NCBI GenBank assembly: GCA_029783825.1
Contig: JAREIK010010432.1
Span: 1-64,000 of the forward strand
Length of the DNA: 64,000 nt
DNA from: Sapria himalayana
Lineage: Eukaryota; Streptophyta; Magnoliopsida; Malpighiales; Rafflesiaceae
Direction: 5' to 3'
Part shown: positions 38,966 to 50,612 of the stretch, piece by piece
How the letters are laid out: each line of letters starts with the position of its first letter
Position numbering within the stretch: position 1 is the stretch's first letter
Made by a program: the position numbers and the translations under genes
Notes under the pieces: generated by a model
Database searches by the model: none
What the model was told of the DNA's origin: nothing
Seen by the model: only the letters and a program-made list of their open reading frames with translations

Positions 38966-40938
38966 ATGGGTGTTGATGGGGTTGAAAATGTTGAAGATAG
39001 TGAAGAGGGTGGGGGCGATTGCTCAAAGAATAGAAAGTGCACCTCCCAAGTATGGTCTAAATTTAAAATAGTCACCCTTTCTGAAAAATCAGAAAAGGCT
39101 GAATGCATCCATTGCAAGGGGTGATTTGCACTTCTTAAGGCTGGAACTACATCTCACTTACTTAGGCACATTAAAGAAAATTGTATCAGAAAGAAAATAA
39201 AGTTTTTTGGACAAATGGAACTAACACTCAATTTCTCTATAGTAGAGTCGGTAATGGTAGCTTTAATACAAAATTTTAAATATGACCAAACTAAAATCAG
39301 AGATATATTATCTCATTTGATCATGGTCCATGAGCTACCATTTTCTTTTGTGGAGTATGAAGTGTTTAATTTGTTGATAAAGACTATAACTCCACATTAT
39401 CAAAGAATTAGTCGTGCAACTATAAAAAAAGATTGCTTTACAAGTTATGAGGTGGAAAAGAAAAAAGTTTCCACTCTTCTGAAATATGAAAATTAAGTAA
39501 TTATGACAACTGATATATGGAAGTCAACAAATCGAAAGGTTTACTATATGGTTGTTACTTGCCATTTTATAGATTCTAATTAGAAATTGTAAAAGCATAC
39601 TCTCAGTTTTTGTGATGTACTACCACCTCATTCAGGAGTTGCCATTTGTGATACCTTAAGTAAGTGTTTGCTTGAATGAGAAATTGATGATAAATTTTGG
39701 AGTGTGATAGTTGATAGTGTCGCTTACACTGATGTTGTTTTTCGAATGTCAAAAATACCTTTCCTATAAAAATCAACTTGCTCTTTGTGGCAAGTTGCTT
39801 CATGTAAGGTGTTGTGCACATAATCTAAATCTTCTTGTACAAGATGGGTTTTTAGAGTTGGTGATATAATTAAGAATGTACAAGAAAGTGTTAAACATGT
39901 GACACAGTCAGAGAGTCATCTGAATATTTTTGGAGAAATTGTGAAGCAATTGAAGTTGCCTTCGAAGAAACTTATTTTTGATTGTTGCACAGGTGGAATG
40001 CAGCATTATTTATGTTATTGACTATCTTGGAGTTCAAAGTTGTTTTTCCTAGATATCCACAAAGAGAAGCAAGTTGCTTGTTCTTGCCTAGTGAGGATGA
40101 TTGGATGAAAGTTGCTGAAATTTCTTCATTTATTGCTTTCATTTAATGAACTTAAAAAAATCATTTTAGGTATTATTATTTTATTTGACTAATATTAATT
40201 AATTTTGTGATTTACATGCTTTTAAAATTATTTATTTTAATTGGGTAATATCATACATGTTATTGTAGGTTCTGAATATCTAACATCAAATTTATTTTTT
40301 CCTGAGCTTTATAATATCAAGAGGTTGTTGGATGACAAATATCTTGATGAAAATGAGTTTATGCATTCAATGATTATGAGGATGAAAGATGGTAATGAAA
40401 TAAAATACAATTGATTGAGTGGCATTTTCCTATGATTTACTCAAGATCAGATATCATTGAACATATTATAACTATTCGTGAGACTTTGTGCATGCTTTAT
40501 AAGGATTATGTTGAAGCTCATAAAGTAAATGGTAGTGAAAAAGAGGCTGAAAGTGAGATTCAAAATGAATCTTTTAGTGCTGTGACGATGGGAACAAGTG
40601 GAGTGAGGGCTTAATTTTTTAGTTATATAAGACATCTCGAATCATCAATTAAACCAGTTAAATCTGATTTAAATATATATCTAGAGGAAGGTGTTCATCT
40701 TTGTGAAAATTTAAATTTTGATGTCTTAGATTGGTGGAAGATGAAGTCTCTAAAGTTTTGAGTGTTATCAAAGATGACATGTGATATTTTATCAATTCCA
40801 ATCACAACTGTAGCTTCAGAGTCTACATTCAGTGCTAGGGGGAGAGTTATTGAACCACATCATGCATCTTTAGGAGCAGACATGGTTAAAGTATTATTAT
40901 GAGGTGAAGATTGGCATGCCTTTTATGGGATAAAGTGA
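38966..40938 (+). pseudogene. hAT transposase, decayed
   Basis: The ATG at 38,966 opens a frame with a BED-type zinc finger: CTSQVWSKFKIV, AECIHCKG, TSHLLRHIKENC (Cys-Cys-His-Cys pattern). A TGA replaces codon 53 inside the finger. The RNase H-like core follows: TTDIWKS, a decayed DSVAYTDV (family form DNA-x-x-ND) and DCCTRWNAALFMLLTI. An intron with GT-AG borders lies at 40,170-40,268, joining KKIILG to SEYLTSNLFFPELYNIKRLL. The C-terminal dimerisation domain is clear (40,681-40,938): LDWWKMKS, MTCDILSIPITTVASESTFS, GRVIEPHHASLG. In-frame stops occur at codon 53, at 39,494-39,496 and at several later points, with at least one frameshift before the intron. No active protein could be made. Confidence 0.88.
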
Positions 40939-41974
40939 ACAAGAAAAGTAAATCTCAAATTTTTATCATAGTTTAAGTTTAAATTTGATTTTGTGCTGTT
41001 ATAAAATTTTTAATATTTTAAACTTTTTTATTGTTGTTTATGTACATGTTTAGGTTTTGTTTTACAATGTTAATATTTTATTTTATTTTTTATAAATTGT
41101 TATGATTTTTATAGTATGAAGAGGACTTCAAAGAAATTCAAATACATAGCACTTGAAAGTTGCTTTTATGGGATAATGTGGAGCTGATTTCATTTCTTGT
41201 ATATACTTTAATTTTTGGCGTATAGTTGAGGTTGAGTTACATGGGTATATTATTATTTGTTGATTAGAAAATATTCAAAGTTACTTATTATTTATCTTAT
41301 TATTTGAGGTGTAGTCTTTAAAGCTTTTATTATATTTTTATTCGAAGTTTATTTTACTTATATAAGCTATCAAGGTTTGCTTTTATTTGAAAGCTTTAGA
41401 GGCCAATACATGGAAGAGATCATGTTGAAAGATGAAGATATAAAGATTATTTTGAAGTTGTTATATGTTAGATTTAAACATTATTAAATTTTAAGGATGA
41501 TTGTAAGTTTTTTTTTATTTCATTGGTATTGTAACTTTAATTGGTTTGGATATGTTAGTTATTATTAATAACTTGTTGTATTAAGTTATTAGTATTTTTT
41601 TAGATATAGAATATGATGCTAAACTATTAATTTTTGTTAAAGATCATAAACAAGCTCACAGATGAACTCAAATGAGCACACAAATGAACTCCTTACCGAG
41701 CTCGCAAATGAGCTCACAAATGAACTCCTTATCGAGCTTACAAATAAGCTTATAATCAAGCTCACATATGAACGTGCATGAGCTATAATCAAATGTGGTT
41801 TAAACGAATGAGCCCGAGTCGAGCTCGATCTTGATGAGCTCTAGCTGAACTCAAACTCGAGCATGGATTTTAAAAAATAAAGGAATTCGTGCAGAATCGA
41901 ATCCCTTCCAAAATATTTTGAGCAGAACCTAAGCCTTTGTTAATTCAGCTAAGTTTGCTTCAGTTAAACCCCTA
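40939..41974 (+). repeat. hAT 3' region and right terminus
   Basis: Non-coding AT-rich sequence to about 41,640, then clustered GAGCTC, AGCTCACAAATGAACTCCTT and GAGCTTACAAATAAGCTT repeats, and the terminus TTAAACCCCTA at 41,974. The motifs mirror those at the left end. Confidence 0.75.
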
Positions 41975-44256
41975 GATAGATAGAAAGATAGATAGATAGA
42001 TTTATAGGTATGGTGGTAGGTAGATAGATATATAGATAGATTGATTGATTAATAGATATATAGATAGATAGATAGATATACAGATAGATAGACAGACAGT
42101 TTGATTGATTGATTGATAGATAAATAGATAGACAGACATATAGAAAGATACACATATAGTTAGATAAAATATAGGTAGATAGAAAGATAAATAAATAGAG
42201 GGATAGATAAATTGATTGAAAGAAAGAAAGATAGATAAATAGATAGACAGATAAATAGACATATAGATAGACAGATAAATAGACATATAGATAGATAGAT
42301 TGATATAAAGATAAATAGCCATATAAATAGGTAGAAAAATAGATAGACAAATAAAATAATAGACAGATAGATAGATAGAAAGATAGAAAAATAGATAGAT
42401 AGACAAATCGATAGATAGATAGATATACAGATAGATAGACAAATAGATAGACAGACAGACAAATAGACAGACAGATAAAAAAATAGACAAATAGACAGAC
42501 ATAAATAAGCAAACAAATAAATAGATAGATAGATAGATATATTTATATAGAGATTGATTGAGAGATAGAGAAATAGATAGATAGATAGAAAAATAAATTG
42601 ATATGTAAATTGATAAACATATTGATAGAAATATTGATATACAGATTGATAGACAAATTGATGGACAAATTGATAGGCAGATTAATAGATAGATTAAAAG
42701 ATAGATCGATAGATAGACAAATAGATAGATAGATAGATAGATAAACATATAGATAGATAGGTAATTAGATATAGAGATATATAGATAGATAGATATATAG
42801 AAAGGTAAACAAATAGATAGATATATTGATTGATAGATAAATAGATTGACAGATAGATATATAGTTAGATTGATTGATTGATTGATTGATAGATAGATAG
42901 ATTGATTGATAGATATATAGATAGATAGATAAATAGATAAATAGATAGACAAATAAAAAGAAAGATAAATAGATATATAGGTAGATTGATAGATAGATAA
43001 AAAATAGATAGAAGGACTGATAGACAAAAAGTTAGATAGATGAATAGATAGAATGAATGATTGATTGATTAATAGATAGATAAAAAAACAAATATATAAA
43101 TAAATAGTTTGATAGATTGAAATAAAGATTGATAGACATATTGAAACAAATTTTGATAGATAGATTGATAAACTAGTTTATATACAAATTTTTATACAAA
43201 TTTATAGACAAATTAATATACAGATAGATAGACTTATAGATAGAATGATAGATAGACTCATAGATAGGCAGATTGATTAATAGATTTATTAACATTTTGA
43301 AAGATAGATAAATCTACAGATTAATAAACTTATAGATAGATAGATAGATTGATTGATTGATAATTTGATAGATCAATAGATTATTAGACAAATAATAAGG
43401 CAAATTGAAATATAGATAGATAGATATATCGATGGATGGATGGATGTATAGATAGATGAATAGATAGATAGATAAATATACATTAAAAGATAAATAGATA
43501 TATAGATAGATAGAGTGTCAAAAAGATAGAGAGACAAGTAGATAGATATATATATATACACAGATAGATAGATAAAAAGACAGATAGATAGATAGAAAAT
43601 AGATATATAGACAGATAGATAGATATACAGACAGATAGATAGATAAATAGATATATAGATAGAGAGAGATAAATAGATAGATAAAAATATTGATAGACAA
43701 ATAGATAGGCAGATAGATAGATAGATAGATTGATAGACAGATAGACAGATAAAATTTAAAGATAAATAGATAGATCAATAGAATGATATATAGATAGATA
43801 GATAGATAAGCTGATAGATAGATAGGTAGGTAGATAGAAATATAGATAGATAGATAGATAGACAGATTGAAAGATACATAGATAGATAGATACATAGAAA
43901 TGATATGCAGTTAGATAGATAGAAATATAGAATATAGATACAAATAGATAGACAAAAAAATAGATAGATAGATCGATCGATTGATTGATTGATAGACAAA
44001 TAGATAGGTAGATAAATAGTTGGATAGTTATTTAGACAGACAAACAGACAGATAGATAGATTGATTGATTGACTGATTGACAAATAGATTGACAGACAGA
44101 CAATAGATAGATAGATAGATACACATATAAATAGATAGATAGATAGACAAGTATATAGATTAATTGATAGATAGATAGATAGACAAACAAATAAACAAAT
44201 AGATAGGCAAATTGATATAAAGATAGATAGATAAATCAACAGATAGAGAGACACAC

Positions 44257-44287
<31 letters not shown>

Positions 44288-45639
44288 CAAACATAATGAT
44301 AAATATAAATATTTATAGATAAATAGATATATATATATATATATAAAGAGATAGATTTATAAAGAGATTGATTGACACATTGATAGAGAGATATATAGAT
44401 AGATTGATAACATGATAGATTGATAAAAAAATTTTTAGACATTTTAAAATAAATATTTGTATATAGATTGATAGATAGATTGATACGTAGATTAATATAC
44501 AAATTGATAAACAGACAGATAGATAGATAAAAAGATAGACAAATAGAAAAGCATAGAGATCGATACATAGATGGATACATTATTAGACAGATAAATACAT
44601 AGATAGATCGATAGATTAATTTATTGATAGTTAGATAGATAGACAGATAAAAAGATATATAGAAATTTAAATAGATAGAAAGATTGATAAAAGATAGATA
44701 GATAGATAGATAAATATATAGATACATAGACAAATAATAGACAGATAAATAGTCAGATAGATATAAAGAAAGATAGATAAATAGACACTAAGTTAGATAG
44801 AGAGATAGACAGACAGATAGATAGATAGATAGATATATAGATAGATAGATATTCAGATAGATATACAAGTATATAGACAAAAAGTTAAAAAGTAAATAGA
44901 TAGATTGACAGATAGATCGATAGAAAGATGAACAGAGAGATAAACAGATAGATAGATAGATAGACATATAGATGCTTACAAAGATAGAGAGATAGTTAGA
45001 TAGATAGATAGATAGATAGACAAATAGATAGACAGATAGAAAGACCATATATATAGATAGATAGGTAGATAGACTAATAGATAGACAAATAGATTGATTT
45101 ATTGATAAAGAGATTGATAGATAGATTGATAGATATATAGTTGTACATAGAGATAGACAGATTGATTGATTGATATATTTATAGACAGATTGATAGATAA
45201 ATTGATAGACAAATTAATAGACAGATTGATATACAGATTTATAGATAGATAGAATAATAGATATATAAATAGATAGATACACAGAATTACAAACAAATAA
45301 ACAAATTCACAAATAGATAGAAAGACAGATATATAGATTGATAAATAGATAGATTGATAGATACATAGATAAACAGACAAATAAATAGATAGAAAGATAG
45401 ACAGATTAATGATTGATTGAATGAATGATAGATCATTTGATAGATAGATAGAATGATAGATAAATAGATAGATAGATTGATAGACTAATTGATATACATA
45501 TTGATAGAAATATTGATAGATAGAATAATAGACAGATTGATATACTGATAGAGAGACATATTGATAGTCACATAGATACACATATTGATTGATAGATTAT
45601 TTTATAGATAAATAGATAAATAGAAAGACAAATCAATAA

Positions 45640-45671
<32 letters not shown>

Positions 45672-45931
45672 AAAAATAGATATATAGATAGATAATAAGT
45701 AAGATAGAAAGACACATAGATAGATAGATAGACTAAAATATAAATAGTAAGATACATAGATTGATAGACAGATAGATAGACAAATTGATAGAAAGATAGA
45801 TTGATTGATTTATAGATAAATAGATTGAAAAAGAGATAGATAGATAGTTAGATAGAAAGATGTATAGATAGATAGATAGATAAGATAAATAGATAAATAA
45901 ATAGATAGATAAATAGGCATATAGATATATA
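41975..45931. repeat. GATA array 4, right part
   Basis: About 4 kb of GATA units in + orientation with many GATT, AATA and GACA variants, ending at the CACTACAAG terminus at 45,932. The - strand is open over hundreds of codons, the longest near 42,002-43,027, purely because TATC contains no stop codon. Confidence 0.95.
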
Positions 45932-46380
45932 CACTACAAGAAAAATCCAATATAGCTACGAAAAATTTCCTAGCTAAATGGGTGTTTTTCATCGCTAAAT
46001 GGGATATAGTGATGGATTAACAATGGAACCATTCCCAATCTAAAGTTCTCGTCTCTTAAATATAGTGAGGAAAGTGTCCTTAGCTAATAATTTAGTGACG
46101 GAAAAATCCCTAGCTAAAAAAATATTTTCTCTAGCTAAATTACCAAGTTAAATGAGAGTTTCCATCACTAAACGGATATAATGGTGAAAGCTTCCCCAAT
46201 CTAAAGTGCTCGTCTATAAATATTAGTGATGGAAATAGTCCATAGCAAAATAAATTTAGAGATGGAAAAATCCCTTGCTAAAATAAAGATATCCCTAGCT
46301 AAATTAGCTAGGGCAATTTGCTAAATTACCTCGAGAAATTTGCTAAATTAGGTATGGAATTTTCCCTAGCTATTTTAATT
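45932..46380 (-). repeat. 3' terminal and subterminal repeats of CACTA copy 2
   Basis: The terminus CACTACAAGAAAAATCC is followed by at least eight (C)CTAGCTAAA, TAGCTAGGG, GATGGATTAA and GATGGAAA motifs in both orientations. Its layout matches the left arm at 28,081-28,380. These are probable TNPA binding sites by family analogy. Confidence 0.8.
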
Positions 46381-46849
46381 TCAAAACTATATTCAGAATT
46401 TAATTTATTTTAAAATTTTTTATTTAACTAATTTAATATTTTTATATTGAATTGAATAAAAATATAAACTATAACTGATAATTAATAATTAATAAAAATT
46501 AAATCATTTATTAACTTATACTAATATAATATTTTACATAATTAAAATAAAAAAATAACAAAATTTTATTACATCTTATTCTTCAATGTTTTTTCTGACA
46601 GTGTATAAAGTATAATATATCCATGCATTGATGTTGCTTTCTCTCCCTCTACTCCTCCGATCATCATTTTTCTACTACGACAAAGCTGTCCGAGTCACGA
46701 CACGCCATGTCTAGTGAAAAATCCCTTCACTTATACAAGCTTTGTATGGGGAACAATTTGGTACCAAATATGTAAGAATTTTTAACCACTCAATCAAATC
46801 AAAATAAAAAAAAAGTTTTGTTTTTATAAATATATAATACTATAGTATA

Positions 46850-47030
46850 TATGTACAATTATACTAGCATTTTACTCGTACATATATTTTTGAAATATAT
46901 GTAAATAAAAACTACAGTATTATGGGTACATATATACTGAGTACAAATATACTCAGTATATATGTACATAAAAAACTATAGTATTATATGTATGTATATA
47001 CTGAGTAGATACATATGTATATACCACATT
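46850..47030. repeat. Palindromic minisatellite (TATATACTNAGTATATA-like)
   Basis: Repeated self-complementary words such as ATATACTGAGTA, ACTCAGTATATATGTACAT and TATATATGTAC. Each unit can form a hairpin. Related tracts lie at 47,695-47,925, 61,885-62,090 and 63,010-63,350. Confidence 0.85.
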
Positions 47031-47200
47031 TATTACTGTTGCTGCTACAGCCAGTTTCGATGCTGCTCCTGTCGCTGTAGCTGCCGTTGTCACTGTCGCT
47101 GCCACTACCATCGCTACCGCCACCGCTGCTACCGCTTTTGTCACCATATCCACCTCTACTACCACCACTACCACCACCTCTATCGCTATGGCCACTAATA
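47031..47200. repeat. GC-rich trinucleotide block (GCTGCTACC-like)
   Basis: An imperfect run of GCT, GTC, ACC and GCC triplets, strikingly GC-rich in this AT-rich setting. Matching blocks in the reverse complement are at 61,640-61,880 and 63,785-63,933. Open frames over it (Ala/Ser/Gly-rich) are low-complexity artefacts. Confidence 0.85.
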
Positions 47201-48784
47201 ATAAAAGTGGGGTGTGCGATGATGCTCAACTAATGAACATCTGTGCCAACCACTTGTTTTGAGATTGAGTGAGTTTTTGACGAAGCGGCACGCTGCTTTT
47301 CCCAAAATAAGACCCGATATTCCTTCTGGACCATAATTACATGACACTACATGAGCATCATCATCATCATCCTAATCCCTAGTACAATTAGAACCAATAA
47401 TTGCAAAACCAAGAGCAAGAAAACTTATTTACTCATACGTTCGATTTGTACCATGTGATAATTGCATATCAACACTATTACTAAGATTTTAAAACCCAAC
47501 TTCTATCTGCCTGGCTAGTCTGGACTAGAAATATCTTCATCCTATATCTTTAGAAAAAATCTAATATCCATGTCTTTTATTACATGCCTCAGTAATCAAT
47601 GCACAATGATGACCAGACCATCCCGAGCAATTATAAATTCAAAAGTGAGTCTGTGTGTAAATAGGTGTGTATGTATGACAATATATACATGTCTATAGAT
47701 AAATATATGCACCCACTTATGTACATATATACTACAGTATATATGTAAGTATCTACTAAGTATATACATACAAATATACTCTATATATATGAACATATAA
47801 ACTTGGTATATTTATACTTATATACTCAGTATATATGTAGATATATACTTGGTATATACATACATTTATACCAAGTATATGTGTATGTATATATTGCAGT
47901 ATTATATGTATGTATATATACTCACATAACCTTGGATGACACACACACTTGTACTTTAATGCAAATACACATACCATCAAAGACAACATAAGAAAATAAT
48001 ATAGGATTTAAAAAAAGTGCATATCGGTATCTCAGGCATGATCAGCATTTCTAGTTCTTTTTTCTCCAGTAATCCACTCAAATAGAGAACATTGTTAGAC
48101 CTGCACATGGAGCATAACATATTACATTTACAAACTAATAACCGATAACAATTAGTCTCAGATCTGAACTGCGACGACGCATATCTGCACAAAATAAGAG
48201 TGTCAAGAAAAACTTGCATTTGTGTGGAATTAATTTTTTGGTTCATTCACAGCTCTAGAAGCTAAGGTATTGTTTTCATCACCATGGAGGACTAGCCAAG
48301 GCCTTTACATACTTATAATAGGCTAAAAATTTACCCAAAAAATTTGGGGACACACAAACATATTCATAGATATATAAAATAGTTATTATAGACACGAATA
48401 AACACAAATTAATGTTCATAGTCATACAGCTTTTAAAAAAATATAAAAGATGTCCAGAAATGATGTTTAGAAAGAAAAAGAGTGCAAAAATTAAATGTTT
48501 TAGGAAAATTGAAGATAATAGAAGCTAAGCCTCCTTTTGATCAAGCTGAAATCAGTAAATATGAGACCCATGCATTGGAAGGTCTGTGGCAATGTCTAAA
48601 TGCTTTGAATAGAATTTTTTCGTGAGTCTCACATAATGTGTCCTATAAAGATTCATTATTAGGTCAATCAGCAAAGCAAAAAACATAACCAGAATAAAAA
48701 AAATTGAACCTAGAAAAAAATATCATAATTAATTGCTGCACATAGACAAAAATCAATAATATTTCAAAAATAATTCTCATATGA

Positions 48785-49446
48785 AATCATCCTCATAATT
48801 AGTAGGGAATACAGGCCTCTCCTGCGAGGTTTCGTAGCTGGATCTCGGAATGCTATCTGTTGCGTCAATGCCACTAACTGTGACTCCATATAGGACATCT
48901 GCTATTGCATTACATTCTTAATTTCTTTCATCTTATCATTCATTTCTTTAATTTCTTACATTTATTCCATCAAATTAGTATACTACACATCCTTCTGTTC
49001 TTTAATTTCATATATTTATTCCTTCAAATGAGATATTTGTTCATCCTTCTATTTCATTTTTGGCTCCATAACTACAATATGTTCATTTGTTTCCATTGTT
49101 TATTGTACGACTATCTCATCCACCATTGCTGAGACAGATGAATTAGAAGCACGACTACTACAACAAAAGGCCACTCCCTTCGAGCCGATGGCATACACTT
49201 CCTGCTTCTTATGACCTTTTATGGTCTCCAAATAAATAGGATCATAGTCAATTAGTTGAAGATCCATTGAACCCTCAACTTGTTGATGAGCAGCTATCAC
49301 GCGTTCCTCCATTAGTTCCTGAGATAAAATAAAGCAAAATTTTATTCTAGATATACATAAAATAAAATAAATATTTTGCATTCCAAATAATTTTTAAAAT
49401 GTACTATAGTATTATGAAATTTTATTAATATAATAAATTCTTAGAG
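48785..49446 (-). pseudogene. TNPA-like CACTA gene of copy 2, 3' part (downstream of LINE)
   Basis: The - strand from 49,320 encodes ELMEERVIAAHQQVEGSMDL and IDYDPIYLETIKGHKKQEVY, closely matching copy 1 (25.80-25.91 kb). A decayed coiled coil follows with several CAA/GAA-to-stop changes (49,080-48,910), then YGVTVSGIDATDS near 48,880. It is the continuation of the part at 57.3-56.0 kb; the LINE entered at the codons for KSQM. A TTAG/CAG-type intron border near 49,320 precedes ELMEE. Confidence 0.82.
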
Positions 49447-49462
49447 TAATCATCTGAGACTT
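49447..49462. repeat. LINE target-site duplication, left copy
   Basis: TAATCATCTGAGACTT, identical over 16 bp to 56,001-56,016. In the uninterrupted copy 1 gene the corresponding site (reverse complement AAGTCTCAAATTATT) occurs once. Confidence 0.95.
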
Positions 49463-50612
49463 TTTTTTATTATAAAATTCGTTTTATTATTGATAACCCT
49501 CTCTTTTGGCGGAGGAAAACCAATTTTACAACCTATGGCTACCCATAGCCCTCTTACACCCATCTTAAGTTTTAAATTTACTTACTAGCATATTAAATTA
49601 TAAAAGGCTTGCTCAATAAAACAATTTTCGCCTATATACTTTAATTTTCGGCCCGTCTTTCCCGTTTTGCTATTTTCGGCTCGTCTTTCCCGTTTTGTTA
49701 TTTGTGGGTCATCTTCTCGGCCCACCTTCTCATTTAATAATTATTGTAATCTTCGAACCTCTATCTCTCGTCTTCCCCGTGTCTCGGGCTCTTCTCTTCA
49801 CGTTATTTCCAAAGATTTCAGCCGTCCTTCTTCTTCTTTTATACACTTCTGAGCCTATAATATTCAATGAGAAAAACGAACGTGCCTGCAAGATAACTTA
49901 TCACCCTATTACCCTTGTCCCTTGTTAAACTTATACGACATTTATAATTTCTTCGTTCCCTCCCATTCTCTTTGGCATTCCTATACGGCTTTGCTATTCC
50001 TTTTAAGTTATTACGTGATAACTTAAGCATTGAACCGCGAAGCCAGCAGTCACTACCTAGTGAAAGACAGTTTATGGTATATGAACTTATCAAGGCGAAT
50101 TATCTATAAACTTCATTATTTAACTCCACAGGATTATCGGATTAAAAACTAAAGTCTCCTTCTTAACATCTTCATCCTACAAGGAAAATCCAAATACATA
50201 TTTATACATATGCACCATTCTGTCGAGGGTGCTCTAGTTGTCCAAAATTAACACATACATAGCTCTAACCTATTTGCTTCTTTTTTAGATTCATTATTCT
50301 AAATTATGTTCTAAGTTTTATTTTTAAAAATGGCTCAACCTCTACCCTTCCTATTCCTTAAACTTCTATTAATATAACACAAAACTTGTGTGAAACTTTA
50401 GCATTTAATAAAACAAAGATAACCCAGAAATTTTATAACACCTTGGTAAGGCTGTTGTTTCACTTCAGTAGGGCGTGACTTGCCTGCAAGAAGAAAAATT
50501 CCAACACTTACCTTTTGCCTTCTATTTTCCTTTTGAACTTGCTTTGCTAGGACAGAAATTCCCTGCAATGTCGGATTCCCGCACAAAATTCCAACAGGAG
50601 ATTAAGTCTTTA
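49463..50612 (-). other. LINE 3' untranslated region and A-rich tail
   Basis: No coding sequence is recognised between the ORF2 stop and the A-rich end (AATAAAAAA on the - strand). Pyrimidine-rich when read on the + strand (49,620-49,850). It ends directly at the 16-bp duplication. Confidence 0.8.

Larger units (their letters stand above)
37848..41974 (+). mobile_element. hAT transposon (Ac-like), 4.1 kb, inserted in the GATA array
   Basis: The left end TAGGGGTGTAACCGAAC and the right end GTTAAACCCCTA are inverted imperfect termini typical of plant hAT elements. The flanking 8 bp are GATAGATA on both sides (37,840-37,847 and 41,975-41,982), the length expected for hAT target-site duplications, although the array makes this match easy by chance. 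Subterminal GAGCTC, GCTCATGAAC and GCTCACAAATGAACTC motifs crowd both ends. The transposase on the + strand is decayed. Confidence 0.9.
46425..48445 (-). repeat. 3' non-coding region of copy 2, left arm of a permuted inverted repeat
   Basis: It contains in order: an AT-rich stretch; a less AT-rich block (46,600-46,830) with TCCTCCGATCATCAT; a palindromic minisatellite (46,850-47,030); a GC-rich triplet block (47,031-47,200); a block with GAGCATCATCATCATCATCC; a second palindromic minisatellite (47,695-47,925); and a tail ending near AAGCTGTATGAC in reverse. All parts recur in inverse orientation at 61,640-63,935 but in changed order. No gene is recognised. Confidence 0.85.

Noticed and set aside
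42002..43027. 341-codon and many other long open frames reading Ser-Ile-Tyr-Leu repeats
   Set aside because: Translation of TATC repeats never meets a stop codon; the frames follow array extent, have no start context, and no domain. They are artefacts.
46953..47229. Gly/Ser-rich and Cys/His-rich open frames on both strands
   Set aside because: Same triplet-block artefact as at 61.6 kb; the inverted copy does not conserve one frame.
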